Shown here: positions 37,845 to 45,995 of the stretch, in pieces
Numbering within the stretch: position 1 is the stretch's first letter
How the letters are laid out: every line of letters begins with the position of its first letter
NCBI GenBank assembly: GCA_036268875.1
Contig: DATATI010000034.1
Location: 151,875 to 215,874, forward strand
Reading direction: 5' to 3'
Length of the DNA: 64,000 nucleotides
Source of the DNA: Polyangia bacterium
Lineage (GTDB): Bacteria; Myxococcota_A; Polyangia; Fen-1088
The notes under the pieces: model-generated
Database searches by the model: none
The model's input: only the letters and a program-made list of their open reading frames with translations
Told to the model about the DNA's origin: nothing
Translations under genes and position numbers: made by a program

Positions 37845-39944
37845 ATGCGAACCGCGTCACATTCACCACGGACCTCTCTGTTGTTTCTCGTCATCGTCGC
37901 GGCCCTTGGCTGCGGCAGCAACAGGCCGGCCACCGGCGACGTCGGCCTGACCGTTCAAGTGGCCGGCGTCTCTCTGAAGGCAGTCTCGTACAACATGAGC
38001 GGGCCGAAGGGTTTCTCGCGTACCGGTTCGCTGGCAGTCAACCAGAGCGCGACGTTGTCCGCGGTTATCTCGTCGCTGCCGGTTGGCACCGGGTTTTCGA
38101 TCGCCATCAACGCGACGGTCACCGACGGCACCATGCAGTGCGCGGGCTCGGCGACGTTCGCCGTCAGCGCCCGTGCCACCACCGCGGTCACGGTTCCGCT
38201 GGTTTGCAAGGCGGCACCGCGCACCGGATCAGTGTTGCCGAACGGTTCACTCAACCTCTGTCCCATGGTGGATGGTGTGGGAACGAACCGGGCTGAGGCG
38301 CCGGTTGGCGGCGCCATCATGCTGACGGCAACTGCGCACGACCCCGACGCCGCGCCTGGCCCGCTAGCGTATCAATGGACTGCGACGGGCGGCGGCACGC
38401 TGGGCAATGCCACCACCGCCAGCATCATCCTCACCTGCACCAGCCCTGGCCAGGGTACGGTGACCGTCACGATCAGCGACGGCGATTGCGGCGATACGTT
38501 TCAGGTTGACGTTCAGTGCACGAGCGGCCCCGACGTGCGCATCAACGAGGTCGAATCGAGCGGCGGTGTCCCCGGCGACTGGGTCGAGCTGTTCAGCACC
38601 GGCAGCGCTGCTTTCGACATCTCGGGCTGGAAGCTCACTGACAGCGACGACAGCCACATCTACATCGTTCCGGCAAAGACGGTCCTTGCGCCGGGTGCTT
38701 ACTTGGTGCTGGAGGAGGCGCAGTTCGTCTTCGGGCTGGGCGCCCCCGATTCGGTGCGGCTCTACGACGCCGCCGGCAATCTGATCGATTCGTACAGCTG
38801 GACAGTGCACGCGACCACGACGTACGGCCGCTGCCCGAACGGCACCGGGCCGTTCGTCACCACCGCGTCCAGCACGAAGGGTGGCGCGAACGACTGCGGC
38901 ACGGGCGGCACTGGCAGTGGCGGCGCCGGCGTCGGCGGCATGGATGGCGGCGCCGGCGGCATGGACGGCGGCGCGGGCGTCTTCCCCTGGCCGGGCACCG
39001 ACGTGGTGGTCACTGTCGACGATGCCAACACCTTCGGCCCTGACCTGTCCGGGCTGAATTATCAACCCGCGACCGCCGACCAGCCCGCCGTTTTGTGGGC
39101 GATCCAGAACGACCCGTCGAGGCTGTATCGCCTGCTCTGGAACGGCACCACGTGGGCCTCCGATCCCGCGAACGGCTGGGGGACGGGCAAGCTGATCCAT
39201 TATGCCGATGGGACCGGCGGCCCCGATTCAGAAGGGGTGACCAAAGCGGAGTGGACGGACAATGCCATCTACGTCTCCACCGAGCGCGACAACAACAATG
39301 GCGCCGTCAGCCGCCTCAGCGTGTTGCGCTACGACACCGCGGCTGCCGGTACAGAGCTGACCGCTACCAACGACTGGAACCTGACCGCCGACCTGCCGGC
39401 GGTGGGGCCCAACCTGGGTCTGGAAGCGATAACGTACATCCCGGACAGCGCGCTCATGGCGGGAGGCTTCTTCGATGAGGCGACGAACGCGCCGTACAAT
39501 CCGGCGAATTATCCGAACCACGGCACGGGGCTTTTCTTCGTGGGCCTGGAGGGCAACGGTTCGATCTACGGCTACGCGCTCGACCACGCCACGAACGCGT
39601 TCGTTCGCGTCGCCACGCTGCCCAGCGGCCAGGTATCGATCATGGACCTGGCGTACGATCGCGAGGTTGGTTACCTGTGGGGCTACTGCGACAATACCTG
39701 TGGCAACAAGGCGACCGTGTTCCGCCTGGACGAAAACGCGACGTCGCCGACCGTCGGCCGCTTCCAGATCGGGCGCGTCTTCGATCATCCGGCCACACTG
39801 CCTGATTCGAACTTCGAGGGGATCACGTTTGCGCCGCAGGCCGAGTGCGTGGCCGGCCAGCGCGCGTTCTACTGGAGCGACGACGATCAGCTGGACGGGC
39901 ACGCCCTGCGGCGCGGGAGTATCCCCTGCGGCGCTTTCTTCTGA
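37845..39944 (+). CDS. Lipoprotein with lamin-tail domain and C-terminal esterase-like/propeller region
   Basis: A 699-residue lipoprotein (lipobox near residue 22, AALGCGS). An Ig-like region with Cys residues (about 40-235) is followed by a lamin-tail domain (RINEVESSGGVPGDWVELF, then ISGWKLTDSD, about 240-345). A Gly-rich linker (about 350-375) leads to a 320-residue domain with repeated strands that resembles esterase-like or propeller proteins (LNYQPA, GLEAITYIPD, FEGITFAP). Secreted or surface-exposed. I choose the ATG at 37845, which opens on the signal peptide; an ATG at 37752 would add 31 residues. Confidence 0.7.
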   Translation: MRTASHSPRTSLLFLVIVAALGCGSNRPATGDVGLTVQVAGVSLKAVSYNMSGPKGFSRTGSLAVNQSATLSAVISSLPVGTGFSIAINATVTDGTMQCAGSATFAVSARATTAVTVPLVCKAAPRTGSVLPNGSLNLCPMVDGVGTNRAEAPVGGAIMLTATAHDPDAAPGPLAYQWTATGGGTLGNATTASIILTCTSPGQGTVTVTISDGDCGDTFQVDVQCTSGPDVRINEVESSGGVPGDWVELFSTGSAAFDISGWKLTDSDDSHIYIVPAKTVLAPGAYLVLEEAQFVFGLGAPDSVRLYDAAGNLIDSYSWTVHATTTYGRCPNGTGPFVTTASSTKGGANDCGTGGTGSGGAGVGGMDGGAGGMDGGAGVFPWPGTDVVVTVDDANTFGPDLSGLNYQPATADQPAVLWAIQNDPSRLYRLLWNGTTWASDPANGWGTGKLIHYADGTGGPDSEGVTKAEWTDNAIYVSTERDNNNGAVSRLSVLRYDTAAAGTELTATNDWNLTADLPAVGPNLGLEAITYIPDSALMAGGFFDEATNAPYNPANYPNHGTGLFFVGLEGNGSIYGYALDHATNAFVRVATLPSGQVSIMDLAYDREVGYLWGYCDNTCGNKATVFRLDENATSPTVGRFQIGRVFDHPATLPDSNFEGITFAPQAECVAGQRAFYWSDDDQLDGHALRRGSIPCGAFF

Positions 39945-39961
39945 TCAAGGCGCTCTTCTGA

Positions 39962-41086
39962 TCAAGGCGCGCACAGCGTCTCGACGATCGGCGCGCCGAC
40001 ACCTTCTCCCGAGGTGATGAATCCAAGACCGTCCGCGCGATAGTCGATGCCTTCGCTCTGCGGTTCGTCAGGCATGGCCACCACCTGCGGGGTGGTGGTG
40101 AAGGACGCCTCGAATCCCTCGCCGGGGGGAACCGTGAACTCGTAGACCTTGTCGTAGGTTCTCAGGATGAAGCCAAGCCCGCACGGGTGGGCGGCGGCGG
40201 CCGAAGCCGCGAGGTCCGTGCCGGTGGGAACGGACAGAGTCGCCACCTTGGTGGCCGTCGTCATCGACGGCGGAAGGCGATAGACGCTGCTCGGGCCCGT
40301 CGCGGGAACGCGGCCACCGGTGCCGGGGGCGACCTTCGTCACGACGTAAATCGTGCCGTCAGGAGAGACCATCAGGCCTTCGGCGTTGTGACTGCCGTCC
40401 TCATAGACGAACGCGAAGCGGTCGTAAGCGGGCGTCATCGTGGTGTTGCCCGGCGTGGTCGGCACAGTGGGCAGGAGGAATCGATAGACCGCGTATTCCG
40501 TGCGCCGCGCATTGTTGTCGCCGATGTCACCGAGGAAGACGCAGTTCGCCGCTCCGCAAGGGCCGATGGCGATGTCCTCGAAGTCGCTATCGGTCGCCCC
40601 TGCCCCGGTGAGGGTGATTTGTGCGAGCGCGCGTCCCTGGAGATCGAGCGCGTACACGACGGGCCGGTCGCGATCGTTGTGCATGAAGATGATGTCCGGC
40701 TGCGCGCGGCTTACCGCCAGGCCCGACAATGAGTCGAGCGCGGCGACGCCACCGGTTGCCACCTTGACCGGCGGCGCGTACGCCGTGCACCGGCGGCACG
40801 CTGCGACCGACCAGTCGGTGCTCCCGTCCGGCTCGACGTCGGCCTGGGCGTCCGCGCGGTCCGCCGCCGCGTCGCTGCCCGTCGCTCCCGCTTCGGCGTC
40901 GCCGCCGGTTCCGCTGCTCGCTCCGCCGGTGCCACCCTGGCCCAAGTCCGCGCCGCCTTCACCTGTTGCGCCGCCGGCGCTCGCGTCGGACCCGGCACGT
41001 CCGCCGCCGCTCTTCCCACAGCCAGCCGCTACCAGCCACGCCAGCGGAACGAACGCCCAAAGCCGCGCGCTCACTCCGGCAGCCAA
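39962..41086 (-). CDS. Lipoprotein with a propeller-like domain
   Basis: A 374-residue lipoprotein (lipobox near residue 23, VAAGCGK) with a Gly/Ala/Asp-rich linker to about residue 88. A domain with repeated strands follows (LSGLAVSRAQPDIIFMHNDRD, DSDFEDIAIGPC, NAEGLMVSPDGTIYVVTK), resembling the SMP-30/propeller-like family around DUF3616. It has paired Cys residues near 98/101. It converges with the preceding lipoprotein gene (17 bp between stops) and lies 3 bp from the next lipoprotein gene on the same strand. Confidence 0.65.
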   Translation of the reverse strand: MAAGVSARLWAFVPLAWLVAAGCGKSGGGRAGSDASAGGATGEGGADLGQGGTGGASSGTGGDAEAGATGSDAAADRADAQADVEPDGSTDWSVAACRRCTAYAPPVKVATGGVAALDSLSGLAVSRAQPDIIFMHNDRDRPVVYALDLQGRALAQITLTGAGATDSDFEDIAIGPCGAANCVFLGDIGDNNARRTEYAVYRFLLPTVPTTPGNTTMTPAYDRFAFVYEDGSHNAEGLMVSPDGTIYVVTKVAPGTGGRVPATGPSSVYRLPPSMTTATKVATLSVPTGTDLAASAAAAHPCGLGFILRTYDKVYEFTVPPGEGFEASFTTTPQVVAMPDEPQSEGIDYRADGLGFITSGEGVGAPIVETLCAP

Positions 41087-41089
41087 AGA

Positions 41090-41785
41090 TCATCCTCCGC
41101 CCGGGCAGCGGTAATTCCGGCAGATGTTGATGCCGATGGCCGGGCAGCAGAAGGGACGATCGCCGGGACAGTCGGCGTTGTTCCGGCACAGCACGGTGGA
41201 GAAGCCGTCGGAGCACTGTGCCGCCGCCGAGCACGCCGTCGCCTGACCGACCAGCGTCAGGCAGCAGACGTTCCCACCGCCGCAGCTGCCGGCCATGCAG
41301 CCGATGCTGGACCCGTTCGAACATTGTTCGGTGATCGGGATGCAGCTCTCGACGCGCGTGCCATTCACGACCTGGACGCAGCAGCTCTCGGTGCCGGTCT
41401 GGCAGCTCATATCGCCGCAGCCGACGGCGCCCGGCGCGCCGCCCGAGCCCATACCCATCGCACCGCCGGTGCCGGCGATGACGCCGCCACCGCCGCCGGT
41501 TCCCGTGATGCCACCGCTGCCGCCGCCACCCTTGCCGCCGCTGGACCCGCCGCCCTTGCCGCCGCCGGCCGTCGCGCCGCCGCTTCCGAACTGGCCGCTG
41601 GCGCCGCCCGCGCTGCCACCGTTGCCCGTCGTCCCTCCGGTCCCCGAATGGCCGGTGCCGCCGCTGCCGTTTTCCACGTTGCTGGTCGGCACGACGACGT
41701 TATCCAGATCGTCGCGGCCGCAGCCGGCGAAATATCCTCCGGCGATGAATCCGATGCACAAGGCGAGCGACCGAAACTTCGTCAT
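41090..41785 (-). CDS. Cys-rich lipoprotein with Gly-rich linker
   Basis: A 231-residue lipoprotein (lipobox near residue 22, YFAGCGR). Residues about 35-125 are almost only Gly, Ser, Thr and Ala. The C-terminal 105 residues hold about 16 Cys, among them CC pairs (ESCCVQ, NVCCLT, PFCCPA), pointing to a small disulfide-knotted domain outside the cytoplasm. It is the first of two lipoprotein genes on this strand. No family recognised. Confidence 0.65.
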   Translation of the reverse strand: MTKFRSLALCIGFIAGGYFAGCGRDDLDNVVVPTSNVENGSGGTGHSGTGGTTGNGGSAGGASGQFGSGGATAGGGKGGGSSGGKGGGGSGGITGTGGGGGVIAGTGGAMGMGSGGAPGAVGCGDMSCQTGTESCCVQVVNGTRVESCIPITEQCSNGSSIGCMAGSCGGGNVCCLTLVGQATACSAAAQCSDGFSTVLCRNNADCPGDRPFCCPAIGINICRNYRCPGGG

Positions 41786-41935
41786 AGCCAGCTCCCGACA
41801 ATCGAATGACAGAGTCTAAGCGAAACTGTGGAGACCGACATCGAAAAGCGCTCCTGTGGTCGAACCTGCACTGACGAAGTATCTTGCTGTGAAGCTATGA
41901 TCGTCTCGCGTTCCGGGCGTGGCAGGAGTTCGCGA

Positions 41936-42967
41936 ATGTACCAGCGTCTCGGTGACCTTGTGACGCGGGCGGCGATTCGCAAATGCTTCCGGGCACCGCG
42001 AGCGGCGGTCGCGTTTGGTTGTCTCTTGCTGGGGGCGTGTGGCGGCTCAACGCCAAACTCCGGCGCGCGCGATTGGCGGCGGTCGCCGGCTGTCTTCCAG
42101 GCTGATAACGTTTCGGAGATCGACGCCCTCGGTGACGTCCATGGCGATCCCGCCGTGACGGTTCGCGTGCTCGCGGCGGCCGGGCTCGTCGCCGCGGAAG
42201 CGCCGCACAACTGGATCGGAGGGAGGCGGGTTCTGATCGTCACGGGCGACGTCATCGACAAGGGCGCCGCGGCGACGCCGATCATCGATATGCTCGTTAC
42301 CATCGCCTCGCAAGCAGAGGCAGCCGGTGGAAAGGTCGTCGTCACGCTCGGCAACCACGAGGCCGAGTTCGTGGCCGACCCTCAGAACAGCAAGTCCACC
42401 GAGTTCCGGAACGAGCTCACGTCGCTGGGGCTCGACCCCGCGGCGGTGGCGCGCGGCGAGACGAAGTATGGCGCGTGGCTGGCCAGCCGCCCTGTCGCCG
42501 CGATCGTCGACAAGTGGTTTTTCTCCCACGGCGGCAACACCCGGGGCATGGGCCTCGACGAGCTGGCGACCGCGTACCAGGCAACCTTCACGGCCGAGGG
42601 CAAGCCGCAATTCGACGACCCGTTCCTGGTGGGCGACAACAGCTTGCTCGAGGCACAGACCTGGTGGTTCGGCAGCGGCGCGGCGACTTCGGCTTCGAAC
42701 CTGGACTTCGACCTCGCGGCCTTGCCGGCGAGCCACTTCGTGTTCGGCCATGATCCAGGGGCGGTCCCCTTCCCCGACGATCCCGCCGGCGACCGCGCTG
42801 CCGGCGAGATGGTCGCGCGGTACGGGGGGCGCCTGTTCATGATCGACGTCGGAATGTCGTACGCGGTCGGCTACTCCGGCGGGTCGCTCTTGCGCATCAC
42901 GCACGGCGTCCCGGACACCGCCACGCAGGTACTCGCTGACGGCACGATGCAGGCGTTGTGGCCCTGA
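41936..42967 (+). CDS. Metallophosphoesterase lipoprotein
   Basis: A 343-residue lipoprotein (lipobox near residue 33, LLGACGG) of the calcineurin-type phosphoesterase fold. Metal-binding motifs appear in order: GDVHGD, GDVIDKG, GNHEAEF, a His in FSHGG and GHDPG near the end. It resembles exported Ser/Thr phosphatase-like proteins of the Shewanella type. AGGAG 7 nt before the ATG at 41936 sets the start; a frame from 41828 would add 36 residues. It is 48 bp upstream of an endostatin-like lipoprotein on the same strand. Confidence 0.85.
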   Translation: MYQRLGDLVTRAAIRKCFRAPRAAVAFGCLLLGACGGSTPNSGARDWRRSPAVFQADNVSEIDALGDVHGDPAVTVRVLAAAGLVAAEAPHNWIGGRRVLIVTGDVIDKGAAATPIIDMLVTIASQAEAAGGKVVVTLGNHEAEFVADPQNSKSTEFRNELTSLGLDPAAVARGETKYGAWLASRPVAAIVDKWFFSHGGNTRGMGLDELATAYQATFTAEGKPQFDDPFLVGDNSLLEAQTWWFGSGAATSASNLDFDLAALPASHFVFGHDPGAVPFPDDPAGDRAAGEMVARYGGRLFMIDVGMSYAVGYSGGSLLRITHGVPDTATQVLADGTMQALWP

Positions 42968-43015
42968 ACCCGTTCTGCTTCGACGGATTGATCAGTCGCG
43001 GCACTAAAGGAGACC

Positions 43016-43843
43016 ATGAAGCGTGAACCGATGATCCCCGGGCACGTCGCGAGGCGAGCCACGCGCGTCGCGGCCGTCGCATTGCTCGCGTTCGGAACTG
43101 GGTGTGGCTCATCAGGAGGCCGCGGCCCCACCGACGGCGCGGCGGGGGCGAGCCCGTACCTGGCGAAGTTCAGCTTCTTCGTCATCAGCCTCGAAGCGGT
43201 GCGCGCGATCTCCGGCAGCCAGGACGGTTTCGGAGGGGACCTTGGCGGTCTCGACGGCGCCGACCACATCTGCGCGCAAGCCGCCGAGATGGGAATCGCA
43301 GGGGCGGGCGCAAAGACGTGGCGCGCGTTCCTCAGCACGAGCACGGTCAACGCCAAAGATCGCGTGGGCGTGGGCCCCTGGTACGATGCGCTCGGGCGCC
43401 TCGTCGCCTCTGACCTGGCACATCTGATCATGGACCGGCCCGCTGACGCGAGCCCATCGATCAAGAACGACCTGCCCAATGAGACTGGGCTACCCAACAT
43501 GATGGACGGCGCGCCAGGGTGCACGACGAACTGCCCGACGAACCACCAGATCCTCACCGGCAGCGGTGCCGACGGCACGCACTACTTGGCGACGATGCCC
43601 GCCACGGATGCGACTTGCGACGATTGGACGTCGAAGGCGCCGAGCGGCCACCCGCGGGTCGGACACTCCTATCCCGGTAACGGCAGCGGCACGAGCTGGA
43701 TCTCGGACGAGGACGGGGCGGGCTGCGCGCCGTGCGCGCTCGCTGACATGCCGTCCGTCGACGGTGGCCTGCCTGCGTGCGTGGGCGCGACGGGCGGCTA
43801 CGGCGCGTTCTATTGTTTCGCGGAAAACATAAGGCCAAACTGA
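43016..43843 (+). CDS. Endostatin-like (DUF1554-type) lipoprotein 1
   Basis: A 275-residue lipoprotein (lipobox FGTGCGS). After a short linker comes a C-type-lectin/endostatin-like domain with the block FSFFVISLEAVRAISGS, GLDGADHICAQAAE, WRAFLST, GPWYD, NDLPNE, GHSYPG and an end GGYGAFYCF. DUF1554-type domains occur in surface proteins of Leptospira and in Deltaproteobacteria; their ligand is unknown. Paralogues at 50918 and 61293 share these blocks. AAAGGAGA precedes the ATG. Confidence 0.75.
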   Translation: MKREPMIPGHVARRATRVAAVALLAFGTGCGSSGGRGPTDGAAGASPYLAKFSFFVISLEAVRAISGSQDGFGGDLGGLDGADHICAQAAEMGIAGAGAKTWRAFLSTSTVNAKDRVGVGPWYDALGRLVASDLAHLIMDRPADASPSIKNDLPNETGLPNMMDGAPGCTTNCPTNHQILTGSGADGTHYLATMPATDATCDDWTSKAPSGHPRVGHSYPGNGSGTSWISDEDGAGCAPCALADMPSVDGGLPACVGATGGYGAFYCFAENIRPN

Positions 43844-43850
43844 GGCCGCG

Positions 43851-44840
43851 CTACTCGAGCGCGAACGTATCAAGGACGATCACGGTCGACGTCGGCGGCG
43901 CGCCTGCGTCGTTGCCGCCGGCCTCCAGCGGGTCGGCATTGGCGTCGGTATCGGCGTCGGCGTCGAGATCGCCGCCGTCGGGCACGGGCATATCCAGCGG
44001 AACCTCCGCTGCCGAGCCGTCGAGGGCCCCCGCGTCGCCGTTCGGAGCGCTCGACTGGACGATGACACCGAATGCGACGATCGTGTCGGGCGTGAACGGC
44101 GCCGCGCAGGACGAGAAGTCGAGACGATATTGCACCCACGCGCCGATCGCGGCCACCGGCGTGACGCTGGAGCAGGTCTCGTAGACCGCCACGCCGCCGT
44201 CGGTCGGGTGGCTCGCGGGCAGGTAGCACTTTGCGGGATCGGGCGGACAGGTCGAGGAAGCGCCGCCGTCCGCGCTGCCGCTGAAGCTCTGCGCGTAGAC
44301 TTGGACCGACAACGCCAACCCCGACGCCGGCGTCGACGCGACCTTGATCCAGGACGTCAGCGCCACTTTGCCGCGCCAGTCCTGCGGGAACGGTGCGCCG
44401 TAACTCTTCTGCACGTCGATCAGTTGGTTCGCGCCGTCGAACGGTGCTGCGCACACGAGTGCGCCCGCCGCCGGACTGCCGTCGGCGCCGGTCCAGGCGA
44501 GCGACGCGCCGGCACCGCCGCCGACGTTACCAGGGTCGTCCTCGGTTCCGAGGGCAAAACCTTCAAGCCCGGGGCTCGCGTCGGCATAGGGGTCGAAGGA
44601 CGCGAGCACGCGCACGAACGGCCCGCTGTCCGTCGACGTGTCGCCGGTCGCGGCGTCCACGGCGGCGCCCCCGGTGCCGCCGTCCGTGTCTCCGCCGCCG
44701 GCCGAGCCGCCGCTGCCTCCCGCGCGGGAGGCGGTCGAGCCGCCGCAGCTCCCGAGCACCCCCGCCAGCAAGCCGACAATGCACGAACCGAGCGCCGGCC
44801 GTTTGAGCACGATTGTCAAATCGCCGCGCGACACGAGCAT
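43851..44840 (-). CDS. Lipoprotein with a possible carbohydrate-binding fold
   Basis: A 329-residue lipoprotein (lipobox around residue 32, LGSCGG) with a Gly/Ser/Ala linker to about residue 80. A beta-rich domain (about 85-290) follows: LEGFALGTED, WRGKVALTSWIKVASTP, CSSVTPVAAIGAWVQYRLDFSSC. It looks like a jelly-roll domain. The end is Asp/Ala/Pro-rich with a final strand. Convergent with the endostatin-like gene (7 bp between stops). No family recognised. Confidence 0.6.
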   Translation of the reverse strand: MLVSRGDLTIVLKRPALGSCIVGLLAGVLGSCGGSTASRAGGSGGSAGGGDTDGGTGGAAVDAATGDTSTDSGPFVRVLASFDPYADASPGLEGFALGTEDDPGNVGGGAGASLAWTGADGSPAAGALVCAAPFDGANQLIDVQKSYGAPFPQDWRGKVALTSWIKVASTPASGLALSVQVYAQSFSGSADGGASSTCPPDPAKCYLPASHPTDGGVAVYETCSSVTPVAAIGAWVQYRLDFSSCAAPFTPDTIVAFGVIVQSSAPNGDAGALDGSAAEVPLDMPVPDGGDLDADADTDANADPLEAGGNDAGAPPTSTVIVLDTFALE

Positions 44841-44951
44841 CCACTCACGCTAACGTGAGCACCAAGAGAATCGCCAGCCAATTTTGACAATGTGATCCTG
44901 ATCTTTTCATCGGCTCGTCATCAACAAAATTTTCCCTCGCGGCACATACAA

Positions 44952-45995
44952 ATGGTGAGTGTGTCTTCTCGGTTGGTCAGAGGGTCGTTCCTGCTCCCGC
45001 TGCTCGTTGCCGGCTGCAGCAGCAGCGGAGGAGGCGGCGCAAAGGACGGCTCGTGCTCGAGCAGCGCCGCCAGCGCAACGCTCGCGGGTCCATGTGACCT
45101 CGCGGATCACGTCGGGCAGTTCTCGCTCGCGCTCGAGGCCGCCTCCGGATCGACGCCCGCCTACAGCCAGCTTGCGGGCAGCGTCCATGACAAGGTGGAT
45201 CCGTCGACGGTGTGGACGGCCGCCATGACGTCAGGCGGCTGCAGCGTGCTCACGGGACCGACGTATACCTGCGCGACGAAGTGCGTGAGCCCGCAGATCT
45301 GCGTGGCCCAGGATACCTGCGGCGCGGCGCACACGCTGCAGAGCGCGGGCGACGTCACGCTGACCGGCGTCGGCTGTGCGCGCACGGAAGCGTTCATGCC
45401 GGCGTCCGGGTATTTCGACAGCCTCACGGGCATTGCCTACCCGCCTGTCGATCCCGGCACCGCGCTCTCGATTTCGGCCGCCGGCGGCGCCGCCGCCGCG
45501 TTCACGCTGCACGGCGAAGGCATCGAGCCACTGGCCGTTCCGACCGGCATGCTGTCGCTGGTCAGCGGTCAGGACCTGACGGTGACCTGGACGGCGCCCC
45601 TGGCGGCCAGCATGGCGTCGATCCAGATCGTGATCGACGCCGCCCACCACGGCGGCACGCTCGCGCGGCTCGAGTGCGACACCCTCCCCGACACGGGCAC
45701 GGCGACGATCGACGGCGCCCTCGTCGCGGCGCTCATCAGCAAGGGGGTCGCCGGCTTCCCGACCATCACCATTACCCGGCGCGCGGTCGATTCGACGATG
45801 ATCGGCGCCGGCTGCGTCGACTTCAGCGTGTCCTCGTCGGTGACCAGCGCGATCATGGTGTGCCAGGCGGCGGGTAGCTGCACGGTGTCCTGCAATTGTG
45901 GCGGCAGCTCGGGAAGCGGCGCCTGCTCGGGCGCCGCCAGCGACGTACCCTGCGCGCCAGGCATGACCTGCCAGGCGGACCTGACATGCAAGTGA
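44952..45995 (+). CDS. Lipoprotein, family A member 1
   Basis: A 347-residue lipoprotein (lipobox LVAGCSS). It holds two Cys-containing beta-rich regions and ends with a Cys cluster (CSGAASDVPCAPGMTCQADLTCK). A paralogue lies at 49938, sharing the opening SLALEAASGSTPAY/LLNEALDGTPAY, the ISHHGG/DAAHHGG block and the same CQxDLxCK end. Unknown function. Its stop overlaps the dikinase-like gene by 10 bp, so both are one operon. The ATG at 44952 opens directly on the signal peptide. Confidence 0.65.
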   Translation: MVSVSSRLVRGSFLLPLLVAGCSSSGGGGAKDGSCSSSAASATLAGPCDLADHVGQFSLALEAASGSTPAYSQLAGSVHDKVDPSTVWTAAMTSGGCSVLTGPTYTCATKCVSPQICVAQDTCGAAHTLQSAGDVTLTGVGCARTEAFMPASGYFDSLTGIAYPPVDPGTALSISAAGGAAAAFTLHGEGIEPLAVPTGMLSLVSGQDLTVTWTAPLAASMASIQIVIDAAHHGGTLARLECDTLPDTGTATIDGALVAALISKGVAGFPTITITRRAVDSTMIGAGCVDFSVSSSVTSAIMVCQAAGSCTVSCNCGGSSGSGACSGAASDVPCAPGMTCQADLTCK